Origin: Syntrophus sp. (in: bacteria)
GTDB taxonomy: Bacteria > Desulfobacterota > Syntrophia > Syntrophales > UBA8958
Direction: 5' to 3'
NCBI GenBank assembly: GCA_003451635.1
Contig: DMAT01000142.1
Coordinates: 1-5,821, forward strand
Length of the DNA: 5,821 bases
Below are positions 1-5,821 of the stretch, one piece after another. The notes beneath the pieces were generated by a model. The model did not search any database and had not been told where the DNA came from. It saw only the letters and a list, made by a program, of their open reading frames with translations. Position numbers and translations under genes: made by a program. Position 1 is the first letter of the stretch. Each line of letters begins with the position of its first letter.

Positions 1-240
1 CGCATGGCCTTCGAAGGCGCAGCTTCCAGTTACAAATTCATGCCCATATTGAAATCGTTTCGGTACGCACCGCCGACCACGAAAGATGCAAATCCAGGTA
101 AGCCGGAGTCTGATAGGTAAGGAAGTGATGCAGTTCAGAAATCTGTAAAATATACCGATTGCCTATTTAGGACGACGACGATTGTTGGTAAGTTGCACTC
201 TTTAGGGCTCAGGAAGAACAGGGAGTCAAGAAAAAACGGG
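1..240. other. Left flank without a recognisable gene
   Basis: No gene can be supported here. The plus frame is open from the window edge to a TAA at 118-120 (39 codons). On the minus strand a frame open over 30-134 ends in TAA at 30-32 and reads in part GGAYRNDFNMGMNL, then continues beyond the stop as LEAAPSKAM. The alternating aromatic and hydrophobic pattern is faintly like an outer-membrane beta-strand, so this could be the worn end of a minus-strand gene lying to the left. Neither reading matches a family I can name. A short CGA repeat (GGACGACGACGA) lies near 171-182. The rest is presumably the upstream region of the gene starting at 257, but no convincing promoter pair was found. Confidence 0.3.
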
Positions 241-250
241 AAGGAGGTGA
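241..250 (+). promoter_or_regulatory. Strong Shine-Dalgarno of the 257 gene
   Basis: AAGGAGGTGA is a near-perfect complement of the 3' end of 16S rRNA. It ends six bases before the ATG at 257, the usual spacing. It fixes that start and is the best argument that the small membrane protein is really translated. Confidence 0.85.
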
Positions 251-256
251 GAGACG

Positions 257-784
257 ATGGCCAGCGCCAGAGGTAAGAAAAGATGGCGAAAGGAGTCCGA
301 GTTCGATCGGCAGTTCAAGGAAGGCAAGGAACACATTACGTGTCCCCATTGCAATGCATCCCTCGGAGATCACTGGACGGATAAGAAGGGGAAACATTAT
401 TCCTTTCACCCTAATGTTCTCTACCAGTTTGGGGACGATAGGCGGCACGTTACCTGTCCCAAGTGTAGTGCGCTTCTGGGAGAGGTATACTGGGAGGAAC
501 CGACCACTTGTGATCGGGTCAAGTATTTCTTTCGTGAAAGCTGGAAAGGCGTGGCAAGCATGTCTCTAATGTTCTGGGGGGCGTTGTTGCTGGTGTGCGC
601 AGGAATTGGTGCGTATAACGGAAAGCCTGTGCCTGATCTTATGACGGATTATGTTGTGCAGGGATTAGCCTTGGTTGTGGCCGCGATATCGTTCCCTTGC
701 TTCCTTCTGTTTCAGCTCGTGTTTTTAAGCAAAAAGAGTCCTGGAAGGGACGACTGGGATGAATGGTGGTGGTACGACACTTAG
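257..784 (+). CDS. Hypothetical two-helix membrane protein with twin CPxC zinc-ribbon motifs
   Basis: I do not recognise this 175-residue protein as a named family. The N-terminus is basic and hydrophilic (RGKKRWRK, residues 5-12) with no signal peptide. Two matching knuckles follow: CPHCNASLGDHW at 29-40 and CPKCSALLGEVYW at 67-79. C29/C32 and C67/C70 could together bind one metal ion in a zinc-ribbon fold. The internal likeness (CPxC-x-A-x-LG) suggests either two half-ribbons or a duplication. Two hydrophobic segments at about 98-119 and 133-157 should be membrane helices joined by a short loop, followed by a charged, Trp-rich tail (DDWDEWWWYDT). The cysteine domain is probably cytoplasmic. 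The start is chosen on the strong Shine-Dalgarno at 241-250. No neighbour shares its strand closely enough to form an operon, so function cannot be inferred from context. A role in metal or redox sensing at the membrane is only a guess. Confidence 0.75.
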   Translation: MASARGKKRWRKESEFDRQFKEGKEHITCPHCNASLGDHWTDKKGKHYSFHPNVLYQFGDDRRHVTCPKCSALLGEVYWEEPTTCDRVKYFFRESWKGVASMSLMFWGALLLVCAGIGAYNGKPVPDLMTDYVVQGLALVVAAISFPCFLLFQLVFLSKKSPGRDDWDEWWWYDT

Positions 785-788
785 GCCG

Positions 789-888
789 CACCCGAAACAG
801 GTCCTTTTAGGGAGGACCATGCCTGTCAGTAATGCCTATCAGGGAGGTGTGGGGGGCTGATGATATGGGGGTGCACAAGTTTCGGGTG
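789..888. repeat. 10-bp inverted repeat enclosing a hairpin and a 13-bp tandem repeat
   Basis: CACCCGAAAC at 789-798 is exactly repeated in inverse as GTTTCGGGTG at 879-888. Just inside the left arm, GGTCCT (800-805) and AGGACC (813-818) can form a six-pair hairpin with a seven-base loop. Next, ATGCCTGTCAG (819-829) and ATGCCTATCAG (832-842) form an imperfect tandem repeat with a 13-base period. AGGGAGG occurs at both 809-815 and 841-847. The block starts five bases after the stop codon at 782-784. It could be a structured 3' untranslated region or an end of a lost mobile element. There is no U-tract, so it is not a classical terminator, and it matches no riboswitch I know. Confidence 0.45.
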
Positions 889-928
889 AGTGTTTCAGAG
901 ATTTGTGGAGATGATATGATAGTAGGTA

Positions 929-1048
929 CCCCATATTGCGGCTGATGCCAAAATAGCCCGGATCGACCACCCTTGCCGGGTTTTCATTACCACCAACTGC
1001 TGTTCCAGATCTTCCCGGTTATAGGGGGAACCCCTTGATGATGTCGAT
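929..1048 (-). pseudogene. Frameshifted relic of a transposase N-terminal helix-turn-helix
   Basis: On the minus strand three pieces read as one decayed protein. Codons 1048-1025 give IDIIKGFP. After a one-base shift at a five-G run (1024-1028) codons from 1023 read YNREDLEQQL and then MKTRQGWSIRA. A further shift near 955 restores GYFGISRNMG. Joined, the pattern 'L..MK..G.SIRA...FGISRN' is the N-terminal DNA-binding helix-turn-helix of many transposases (IS21 IstA-like or related DDE types), in which 'SIR.L.R.FGISRNTVRR' is typical. Some residues between the two helices are missing. GGAGGA on the minus strand (1058-1063) could be the old ribosome binding site. Nothing resembling the catalytic DDE domain follows towards 785, so only a scrap remains. 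The family call rests on motif memory alone. Confidence 0.45.
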
Positions 1049-1147
1049 TTTTAGTTTTCCTCCGGTAATGCCAAAACAATCCCAACAACAAATATGCAAT
1101 ATGAGTTTTGGGCTTGCTAATTACATATTTTGTGATAAGGTATCGCC

Positions 1148-2416
1148 ATGATTGATAGAACCATTGAACCTGTCCTCCTTGGGCTGGCACAACAGTACCC
1201 CGTCGTTACGATCACGGGGCCGCGTCAAAGCGGCAAGACCACTCTTTGCCGGAAGGTATTCCCTACTCTGAAATATGCCAATCTCGAAGCCCCGGATACG
1301 CGTATGTTTGCCATTGAGGATCCTCGCGGTTTCCTGGCGGCGAACCGTGATGGCGTCATCCTCGATGAAATCCAACGGGCGCCCGAACTCCTCTCTTATA
1401 TCCAGACCATTGTCGATCTCAAGAACAATCCGGGACAATTCATCCTGACAGGCAGCCAGCAGTTCGAGGTTATGAACACCATCAGCCAGTCCCTTGCCGG
1501 CAGGACGGCGCTCCTGAAGCTGCTGCCCTTTTCTCTGGGTGAGCTGAAACAGATGCCTCAATCAAGCATTGACCGTCTTATGATCACCGGATTCTACCCC
1601 CGCATCCACGACCAGGGGCTTAACCCTGCTCAGGCCCTCGGTGATTACCTGGAAACATACGTGGAACGGGACCTTCGCCAACTCGCGATGGTGAAAGACA
1701 TCTCCCTTTTTGAAAGGTTCCTGAGACTCTGTGCCGGCCGGGTGGGGCAGGTGCTGAATCTCCAGAGCCTCGGAAACGACGTCGGCGTATCCCATTCCAC
1801 CGCCCGGTCCTGGCTGACCCTCCTGGAGGCAAGTTATATCATTTTCCTGCTCCAGCCGTGGCACACGAACGTTTCCAAGAGATTGATCAAGTCCCCGAAG
1901 CTGTATTTCTATGACGTCGGACTCGCATCCTTTCTCCTCGGCCTGGAAAATGAAACGCAGGTAAGCAGAGACCCGCTACGGGGAAGCCTCTTCGAAAACA
2001 TGGTGGTGATGGAAGCGCTGAAATACCGTTATAACCGGGGAATGCGGAGCAATATCTTCTTCTACCGGGACAGCAACAGCAATGAGGTAGATTTAGTCGC
2101 CGAAAAGGGCAGGGATCTTTGCGCCATTGAGATAAAGGCGGGCGCCACCGTGAACCCCGACTATTTCAGGGGGCTGCACCATTTTGCTAAAGCCGTCGGG
2201 AGTAGCCGGGTGATTAGAGGCGGCGTTATCTATGGCGGGGAAGAAATGCAGGAACGGAGTTCTTTCCCTGTTTATCCGCTGAGCCTCTGTGAAGATCTCT
2301 TTGCCGAACAAAAACAGAGTAGGGACAGCGAGACAGGAGAAGGCGGATGCATTCGCCAGGGGGGTGTCTCTGATCGTGAAAGAAATGAACGGTCAAAAAG
2401 GGCATCGTCTCCGTAA
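1148..2416 (+). CDS. AAA_14/DUF4143 ATPase with non-native C-terminal tail
   Basis: This is a member of the prokaryotic stand-alone ATPase family made of an AAA_14 domain followed by a DUF4143 domain with a nuclease-like fold. Its cellular role is not established. Visible motifs are Walker A GPRQSGKTT (24-32), Walker B ILDEIQ (71-76, D73/E74) and the sensor-like LTGSQQF (100-106). A winged-helix-like segment lies at about 196-226 (LQSLGNDVGVSHSTARSWL). A PD-(D/E)XK-like set follows: E283 in LFENMV, D315 in EVDLV, and E328/K330 in EIK. Residues 360-380 (VIYGGEEMQERSSFPVYPL) match the usual end of the family. From about residue 387 the sequence turns polar and low-complexity because the frame runs out of frame through a recombinase remnant until a stop at 2414-2416. 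The native stop has therefore been lost and about 35 foreign codons added. AAGG at 1137-1140 precedes the ATG by seven bases. The core is intact and may be active. Confidence 0.88.
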   Translation: MIDRTIEPVLLGLAQQYPVVTITGPRQSGKTTLCRKVFPTLKYANLEAPDTRMFAIEDPRGFLAANRDGVILDEIQRAPELLSYIQTIVDLKNNPGQFILTGSQQFEVMNTISQSLAGRTALLKLLPFSLGELKQMPQSSIDRLMITGFYPRIHDQGLNPAQALGDYLETYVERDLRQLAMVKDISLFERFLRLCAGRVGQVLNLQSLGNDVGVSHSTARSWLTLLEASYIIFLLQPWHTNVSKRLIKSPKLYFYDVGLASFLLGLENETQVSRDPLRGSLFENMVVMEALKYRYNRGMRSNIFFYRDSNSNEVDLVAEKGRDLCAIEIKAGATVNPDYFRGLHHFAKAVGSSRVIRGGVIYGGEEMQERSSFPVYPLSLCEDLFAEQKQSRDSETGEGGCIRQGGVSDRERNERSKRASSP

Positions 2417-2576
2417 AATTGCCAGGGAATTGAATGACAGGCGCATCTTGACAGCTCGTGGCAAGGTGGGGAGCTGGACAGCGACGGCGGTGAGAAATGT
2501 GCTCGGCAGAATAGGAAAGATAGAAGCATCGGGAGGGCGAGAAAGAGACCTTGGTCCTGAGATAATCAACGCCTGA
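2298..2576 (+). pseudogene. C-terminal remnant of a serine recombinase (resolvase family)
   Basis: In a frame different from the ATPase, codons from about 2304 read PNKNRVGTARQEKADAFA, then LRKIARELNDRRILTARG and WTATAVRNVLGRI, ending at TGA 2574-2576. This is the C-terminal helix-turn-helix of resolvase/invertase-type serine recombinases. In the family a 'GNP' motif is followed by 'KADAFA..V.PII.E', then 'LR.IA..LN.RGV.TARGG.W.A..VRNVL.R'. The whole N-terminal catalytic domain, with its serine nucleophile, is absent. About 75 codons remain of roughly 200. The homology begins exactly where the native ATPase ends, so the two genes were joined by a deletion or recombination event. A GTG at 2289 could formally start the frame, but no ribosome binding site supports it, and a free-standing helix-turn-helix product is unlikely. 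Confidence 0.7.
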
Positions 2577-3061
2577 TACATAATTTAGTATATTACGCTA
2601 TTTGCCGGGGGGACATGAAAAATGAAGATTGACCGATGCGGTTCTATCAATTCTTTTAATTATAAGGGTATCCGAAATCCGTGATGTATGGACGTCCTTC
2701 CAGCCCCACTGACTACACATTGATAAACCGTATTGTGTGATTGATCCTGGGAAATGTAGCGGCAAAGCAAAACCGAAATACATGATGTATTGCAATTTCT
2801 TTTCTACCAGTTTTTGTGTAGCAGCTTTGAACCAGTAATGATCGAGATTGAGGAAGGAAAAAACGGAAGGTGCCGGTTATTGGCAACATCTACAAGTTCT
2901 CGAAATTGATAAACGCCCATATGTGAAGATTACCGTTTAAAAACATCGTTATGTTGAACTACCGGATGCCCTCTTCAGAAACGCTTGTATTTTATATGGA
3001 CCTGCTTCAGAAAAGATCAAAATTTCCTCATACCTGTAATTCATTATTTTGGGTTACTTGT
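2577..3061. other. AT-rich stretch with no intact gene; possible decayed coding frame
   Basis: No complete gene, RNA gene or clear terminator is visible. The most protein-like reading is on the plus strand from 2842 to 3039: GYWQHLQVLEIDKRPYVKITV, then a TAA at 2938-2940, then KHRYVELPDALFRNACILYG, ending at TAA 3037-3039. Its balanced composition on both sides of the stop hints at a dead gene. Another plus frame just upstream reads SSFEPVMIEIEEGKNG and could be joined by a frameshift near 2862. I cannot assign either to a family. The base composition here resembles the REC-encoding end of the neighbouring minus-strand gene rather than the ATPase. Confidence 0.3.
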
Positions 3062-4711
3062 TTACACACCCCTTTTTTTATGTGCAAGATCAACAAGCGT
3101 ATTTGTCATATATTGGCATATTTGTTGATAAAAGATATTATCCACGCTCTTTTCAAAGAAAACGCATCTTAATCTTACAGCTTCACTTATAATTTCATCC
3201 TGGGCATAACCACTTATCATTATACGAGGAACATCATGCAAGTCATTATGATCACTGTCTATTCTCCTTAGCAATTCCACTCCATTAATCTTGGGCATCG
3301 CATAATCAAGAATAATAATGGAAGGCTTGGTTCCCCCCTTAAGCAACTCCAAAGCCTCTGCTCCATCACTTGCTTCAATAAATTCAAACTCTTGATCTTT
3401 AAGGATATGCTTAATTTTGCGGATAAAAATCATGCGGAAGTCTGCTTCGTCATCAACAAGAAGAACTACTGATCTTTCCATATCCTTCATCTTTTTCTCT
3501 ATGTAAATATCCGGATAAAGCTTTTTCGTGCAATCTGGACATATCCCATGACTGAACTCGGCTTCGGTGTGTTCGCTGACATACTTCTCGACCTGGTTCC
3601 AAAAACCCTTGTCATCACGGATCTTCTTGCAGTTCGCACAGATAGGCACGATCCCGCGCAATGTCCTGACCTCGTCAAGGGTCTGTTGGAGTCGTCTGCG
3701 TTCTTCTTCAAGCGCCTCCTCCGCCCGCTTGCGATCGATGATGTCCGTCAGTAGCTTCTCATTGGCCTGCCTCAACTCCTCTGTCCGCTCCGCCACAAGC
3801 TGCTCCAGTTTATCGTGCGCCCGTCGCAGCCACTCTTCCGCCCGCTTGCGTTCGGTGATGTCTCGCTCGAGGGCCAAGATGCGTTCTTTGCCGGCTATGG
3901 ATCCCCGTCTCAGGTTGACTTCCGTCCAGAAGAGATGGCCATCCTTGTGCTTGCAGTGCCACTCGAAAAGCTGGGGCTCTCCGTCTATAGCCTTTCTAAA
4001 CAGCTCCACGGCTGTCTCCTGTGTGTACGGAGGAACGCCCGAGGAAATGTCCTCTATGTTCAGATTCATCGCTTCATTGACCGAGTATCCAAAGATTTCT
4101 GTTACAGCATTGTTGACATCAAGAAATTCCCCGGTCTCAATGTCATGGACCCAAATGGCGTCATTGACTGCGTTGAATATCTCACGGTAGGTGACCTCCG
4201 AGCGTTTTAAAGCGTCGTCAGCCTTCTTTCGCTCGGTGATGTCGCGCACTATCCCGTTATAAACAACTTCATTTTCCCGTAGGGAGGGAGTGGAATTACC
4301 AGAAAACCAGATTAGCTCACCTGAGGGCTTTTGGAGCATCCCCTCGTATTTCCATTCACTTGCTTCCTTGACTGACTTCTCAATCGATTTTATAAAACTA
4401 TCCCTATGCTCTGGAATAACTATCGCCGAGAAACGTTCGAAGTACCCCCCTAGGTCGGGTTTCAGGCCAATGACCTGTTCCGACTTGCCGCTAACATAAT
4501 AAAATCCCATCGCTCCGTTTGGCTTGGCATAAAACTGATAGACGACCCCGGGAATCTGAGTTGTTATCTCACGCAATCGATTCTCACTATCCTGCAGCGC
4601 CTTCTCTGCTCGCTTGCGCTCCGCTTCCGAGTGCTCCAACTCCTTTATTTTCTGCTTTAAGGAGGAATTCTCTTCCATCAGTTTTTGATTCGTTCTGGAT
4701 GGATCGTGCAT
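3062..4711 (-). CDS. PAS-PAS-cysteine module-REC signalling protein without a kinase domain
   Basis: A 549-residue soluble, presumably cytoplasmic protein. Order of parts: coiled coil (about 10-45); first PAS domain (about 45-158) ending in the DITERKKA linker; second PAS domain (about 170-286) ending in DITERKRAE; long coiled coil (about 288-350); a cysteine module with CANC (358-361) and CPDC (391-394), which should bind metal; then a receiver domain (about 413-540). The receiver keeps its key residues: acidic pair D420/D421, phospho-acceptor D469 in ILDYAMPK, S500 and K521. No histidine kinase, GGDEF, EAL or DNA-binding domain is present and no membrane helix is seen. It is therefore a sensor-linked phosphoryl acceptor, perhaps controlled by a separate kinase. 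The ATG at 4711 is preceded by AAAGGA at eight bases. The receiver half (below about 3490) is visibly more AT-rich than the PAS/linker half, and M408/M411 sit exactly at the boundary, suggesting fusion of two genes. Confidence 0.9.
   Translation of the reverse strand: MHDPSRTNQKLMEENSSLKQKIKELEHSEAERKRAEKALQDSENRLREITTQIPGVVYQFYAKPNGAMGFYYVSGKSEQVIGLKPDLGGYFERFSAIVIPEHRDSFIKSIEKSVKEASEWKYEGMLQKPSGELIWFSGNSTPSLRENEVVYNGIVRDITERKKADDALKRSEVTYREIFNAVNDAIWVHDIETGEFLDVNNAVTEIFGYSVNEAMNLNIEDISSGVPPYTQETAVELFRKAIDGEPQLFEWHCKHKDGHLFWTEVNLRRGSIAGKERILALERDITERKRAEEWLRRAHDKLEQLVAERTEELRQANEKLLTDIIDRKRAEEALEEERRRLQQTLDEVRTLRGIVPICANCKKIRDDKGFWNQVEKYVSEHTEAEFSHGICPDCTKKLYPDIYIEKKMKDMERSVVLLVDDEADFRMIFIRKIKHILKDQEFEFIEASDGAEALELLKGGTKPSIIILDYAMPKINGVELLRRIDSDHNDLHDVPRIMISGYAQDEIISEAVRLRCVFFEKSVDNIFYQQICQYMTNTLVDLAHKKRGV
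3720..4243. repeat. Repeated PAS-linker coding motif inside the sensor gene
   Basis: The codons for the 'DI.ERKRAEEAL' linkers after the PAS domains recur in nearly identical DNA. TCCGCCCGCTTGCG occurs at 3720-3733 and 3837-3850. TCGGTGATGTC occurs at 3852-3862 and 4233-4243. A looser copy (GCTCGCTTGCGCTCCGC) lies near 4609-4625. Such repeats are expected for duplicated PAS-linker units and are natural points for in-frame gain or loss of PAS domains. Confidence 0.6.
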
Positions 4712-4719
4712 CGAAATGT

Positions 4720-4725
4720 TCCTTT
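4720..4725 (-). promoter_or_regulatory. Shine-Dalgarno of the PAS-REC gene
   Basis: Read on the minus strand, AAAGGA lies eight bases before the ATG at 4711-4709. It supports this start over the later in-frame methionines. Confidence 0.6.
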
Positions 4726-4769
4726 GTTATTATCAACAGCGCATGGTGGAAACAATAATGTAAAGCACT

Positions 4770-4798
4770 TGTTTAGTGGATATTCTATTGGCTGTCAA
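4770..4798 (-). promoter_or_regulatory. Candidate sigma70-type promoter for the PAS-REC gene
   Basis: On the minus strand a perfect TTGACA (-35) at 4798-4793 is followed 17 bases later by TAAACA (4775-4770). The latter matches only three of the six -10 consensus positions. Its placement about 60-90 bases before the ATG at 4711 fits. The region between the divergent PAS-REC and FKBP frames is AT-rich, so a chance match is possible. Confidence 0.35.
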
Positions 4799-4902
4799 AA
4801 GGAAAGTTCATCAGTGGCGCACATACCGTTCGAAAGGTTGGATCTACGCAAATATTATCGGATGCTCGCTTTCAGGGGGGATATCAGCCCGACAGCAATG
4901 AA

Positions 4903-5274
4903 ATGGGCCGACATTTATCCTCATGTTGGGTAAAGATCTTCTATACGGGAAAATTCAAAGACGGCAAGGTCATCAAGGGTTTTGAAAACGCTGTTATGGG
5001 GATGAAGGCAGGTGAAACCAAGACCGTCACCATCAAGCCGGCGGTCGGCTATGGGGTCAAAGATCAGGATTTGACATGGATCGTGACATCTGCGGAACTT
5101 CCGGCAGGCACGACACCGGCTCTTGATACGGAGGTTGCCTTCACAAGGGCGGACGGCATCGAGGTAGATGGCCGCATCATAAAAATCGAAGGGGACCAAG
5201 TAACCATTGATGGAAATCATCCACTTGCCGGTCGCAACCTGACTTTCGAAATCAAAATGGCTGATGTGAAATAG
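4903..5274 (+). CDS. Damaged SlyD-like FKBP-type peptidyl-prolyl isomerase
   Basis: FKBP-type isomerases of the SlyD branch speed cis-trans isomerisation at proline and act as chaperones through an inserted flap domain. Family sequence begins at residue 10 (VKIFYTGKFKDG). KVIKGFENAVMGMKAGETK (22-40), AVGYG (47-51) and the SlyD signature DGNHPLAG (103-110) then follow. Two defects are visible. First, the usual start (family form M....GD.V) is replaced by nine unrelated residues, MGRHLSSCW. Second, DG (20-21) runs directly into KVIKGFE, omitting the roughly 20 residues (family form 'TVFD.S....PL.F.IGEG') that hold the conserved Phe-Asp of the isomerase pocket. The frame upstream is open back to a TAG at 4774-4776 but offers no better start and no good ribosome binding site. 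At 123 residues it is shorter than the usual 140 or more. The flap region is complete, so residual chaperone binding is conceivable, but the protein is probably a decaying gene. Confidence 0.75.
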   Translation: MGRHLSSCWVKIFYTGKFKDGKVIKGFENAVMGMKAGETKTVTIKPAVGYGVKDQDLTWIVTSAELPAGTTPALDTEVAFTRADGIEVDGRIIKIEGDQVTIDGNHPLAGRNLTFEIKMADVK

Positions 5275-5295
5275 AGTGCATCCTACCTGAATTCT

Positions 5296-5328
5296 TACCT
5301 AAAAAAAGCAAAGACATCATTTTGGGTA
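5296..5328. terminator. Weak AU-rich hairpin between convergent genes
   Basis: TACCTAAAA (5296-5304) can pair with TTTTGGGTA (5320-5328), nine pairs including one G-U, around a 15-base loop. It lies between the end of the FKBP gene (5274) and the end of the glucan phosphorylase gene (5412), where a shared terminator would be expected. The stem is weak and the U-tract poorly placed, so this is only a candidate. The rest of 5275-5411 shows nothing recognisable. Confidence 0.2.
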
Positions 5329-5411
5329 GCTGTACGTCGCAGATCGATCGGCGTCAAGGCGCTTTCATAATTTTGTTAATAAACCGGCAAGACGACAGAC
5401 TGAGACCACAC

Positions 5412-5821
5412 TTATCCCCAGAGGATCAGCCCCGTCTCCAGTTTTGCCGCCAGGTCCTTGTGGCGGGGGATAACCCGTACGCCGTAGCTGTAAAGGCCGT
5501 TTTGCTTCACGATATAGTCTGCGGAAAAGGTCAGAATCCCCTCCCCGGATCTGTCAGTCAAGGCCAGGTGGACGCTCTCCGGCTGGCTGACAAAATCGTA
5601 GCCGTCCCGGTGGCCGATGACCATTTCTACCAGTATTTCCTCGGGGTCCAGTTTTCCCGGATCGATCCGGGCGCTCACGGTCAGGGGCTGATCGACAATG
5701 ACCGTATCCCCATGAATGCCCTCGACGCTGACGTCAATGAGCTTCAGGGAAGAAAAACGCATGGGCAGCTTCGCTTTCCAGTCGGCCATCTGTCTGGCAA
5801 GGGCGAAACCATCGGCGGTAA
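5412..5821 (-). CDS. Alpha-glucan phosphorylase, C-terminal part (runs off the right edge)
   Basis: The last 135 codons of a minus-strand gene are present. The frame stays open through the window edge and reads TADGFALARQMADWKAKL before the rest, so the ATG at 5789 is internal and not a start. The C-terminal region fits the GT35 alpha-glucan phosphorylases of the shorter bacterial/archaeal type. It has the 'LAR....WK' helix, then a beta-rich domain with LTVSARIDPGKLDPEEILVEM, and the conserved closing block YSYGVRVIPRHKDL ending GLILWG and TAA at 5414-5412. These enzymes release glucose-1-phosphate from glycogen or maltodextrin in the cytoplasm. The catalytic and pyridoxal-phosphate sites lie upstream, beyond this window. 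The gene faces the FKBP frame tail to tail, so the two are not co-transcribed. Confidence 0.8.
   Translation of the reverse strand, partial: TADGFALARQMADWKAKLPMRFSSLKLIDVSVEGIHGDTVIVDQPLTVSARIDPGKLDPEEILVEMVIGHRDGYDFVSQPESVHLALTDRSGEGILTFSADYIVKQNGLYSYGVRVIPRHKDLAAKLETGLILWG

Noticed and set aside
955..982. Terminator-like hairpin CCCGG...CCGGG followed by TTTT
   Set aside because: The stem is only about five strong pairs with a 14-base loop and a short T-run, and it falls inside the transposase-like relic, which explains the sequence better.
1121..1561. 146-codon minus-strand open frame opposite the ATPase start
   Set aside because: It overlaps the Walker A and Walker B coding region of a clear ATPase gene and shows no recognisable domain.
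2640..2651. 12-base inverse match to the start of the ATPase gene (1151-1162)
   Set aside because: The match does not extend in either DNA or protein, so a second inverted gene start is not supported. A chance match is likely.
2598..2795. 65-codon minus-strand open frame
   Set aside because: No ribosome binding site, no family likeness and low-information composition in an AT-rich gap.
3567..4190. 207-codon plus-strand open frame opposite the PAS domains
   Set aside because: It is antisense to a well-supported gene, Ser/Arg-rich and without any family motif. It arises from the codon bias of the PAS/linker sequence.
4685..4933. 82-codon plus-strand open frame across the PAS-REC start and the intergenic gap
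   Set aside because: It overlaps the start and Shine-Dalgarno of the PAS-REC gene, has no ribosome binding site of its own and no recognisable motif.
5412..5789. Treating the ATG at 5789 as the start of a 125-residue protein
   Set aside because: The frame continues upstream to the window edge with family-like residues (FALARQ), so it is the end of a longer glucan phosphorylase gene.

Overview
The window reads as bacterial chromosomal DNA from a Gram-negative, probably a Desulfobacterota (delta-proteobacterial) or similar anaerobe. This is inferred from protein style: a PAS sensor carrying the 'CANCKKIRDDKGFW...SHGICPDC' cysteine module common in that group, a stand-alone AAA_14/DUF4143 ATPase, a SlyD-like FKBP and a glgP-type glucan phosphorylase. 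Base composition looks close to balanced overall, with clear AT-rich patches. No RNA gene, CRISPR array or intact mobile element was seen.

Layout, left to right. (1) 1-256: flank with no recognisable gene, ending in a very strong ribosome binding site. (2) 257-784 (+): small unrecognised membrane protein with two CPxC knuckles and two membrane helices. (3) 785-1147: non-coding stretch with an inverted repeat, a short tandem repeat and a frameshifted minus-strand scrap resembling the N-terminus of a transposase. (4) 1148-2416 (+): AAA_14/DUF4143 ATPase whose last ~35 codons are not native; they run out of frame through (5) the C-terminal remnant of a serine recombinase (about 2298-2576). (6) 2577-3061: AT-rich stretch with no intact gene and one possible decayed coding frame. 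(7) 3062-4711 (-): PAS-PAS-cysteine module-REC signalling protein with no kinase domain. (8) 4903-5274 (+): SlyD-like FKBP that has lost its N-terminus and the strand carrying part of the isomerase pocket. (9) 5412-5821 (-): C-terminal end of an alpha-glucan phosphorylase running off the right edge.

The genes do not form an operon or a pathway. The common theme is genome wear: a transposase scrap, a recombinase tail fused to an ATPase, a doubly damaged FKBP and a signalling protein that looks assembled from modules of different base composition. I see no convincing new multi-gene system. The most informative features are the ATPase/recombinase junction, the kinase-less PAS-REC protein and the FKBP deletion.
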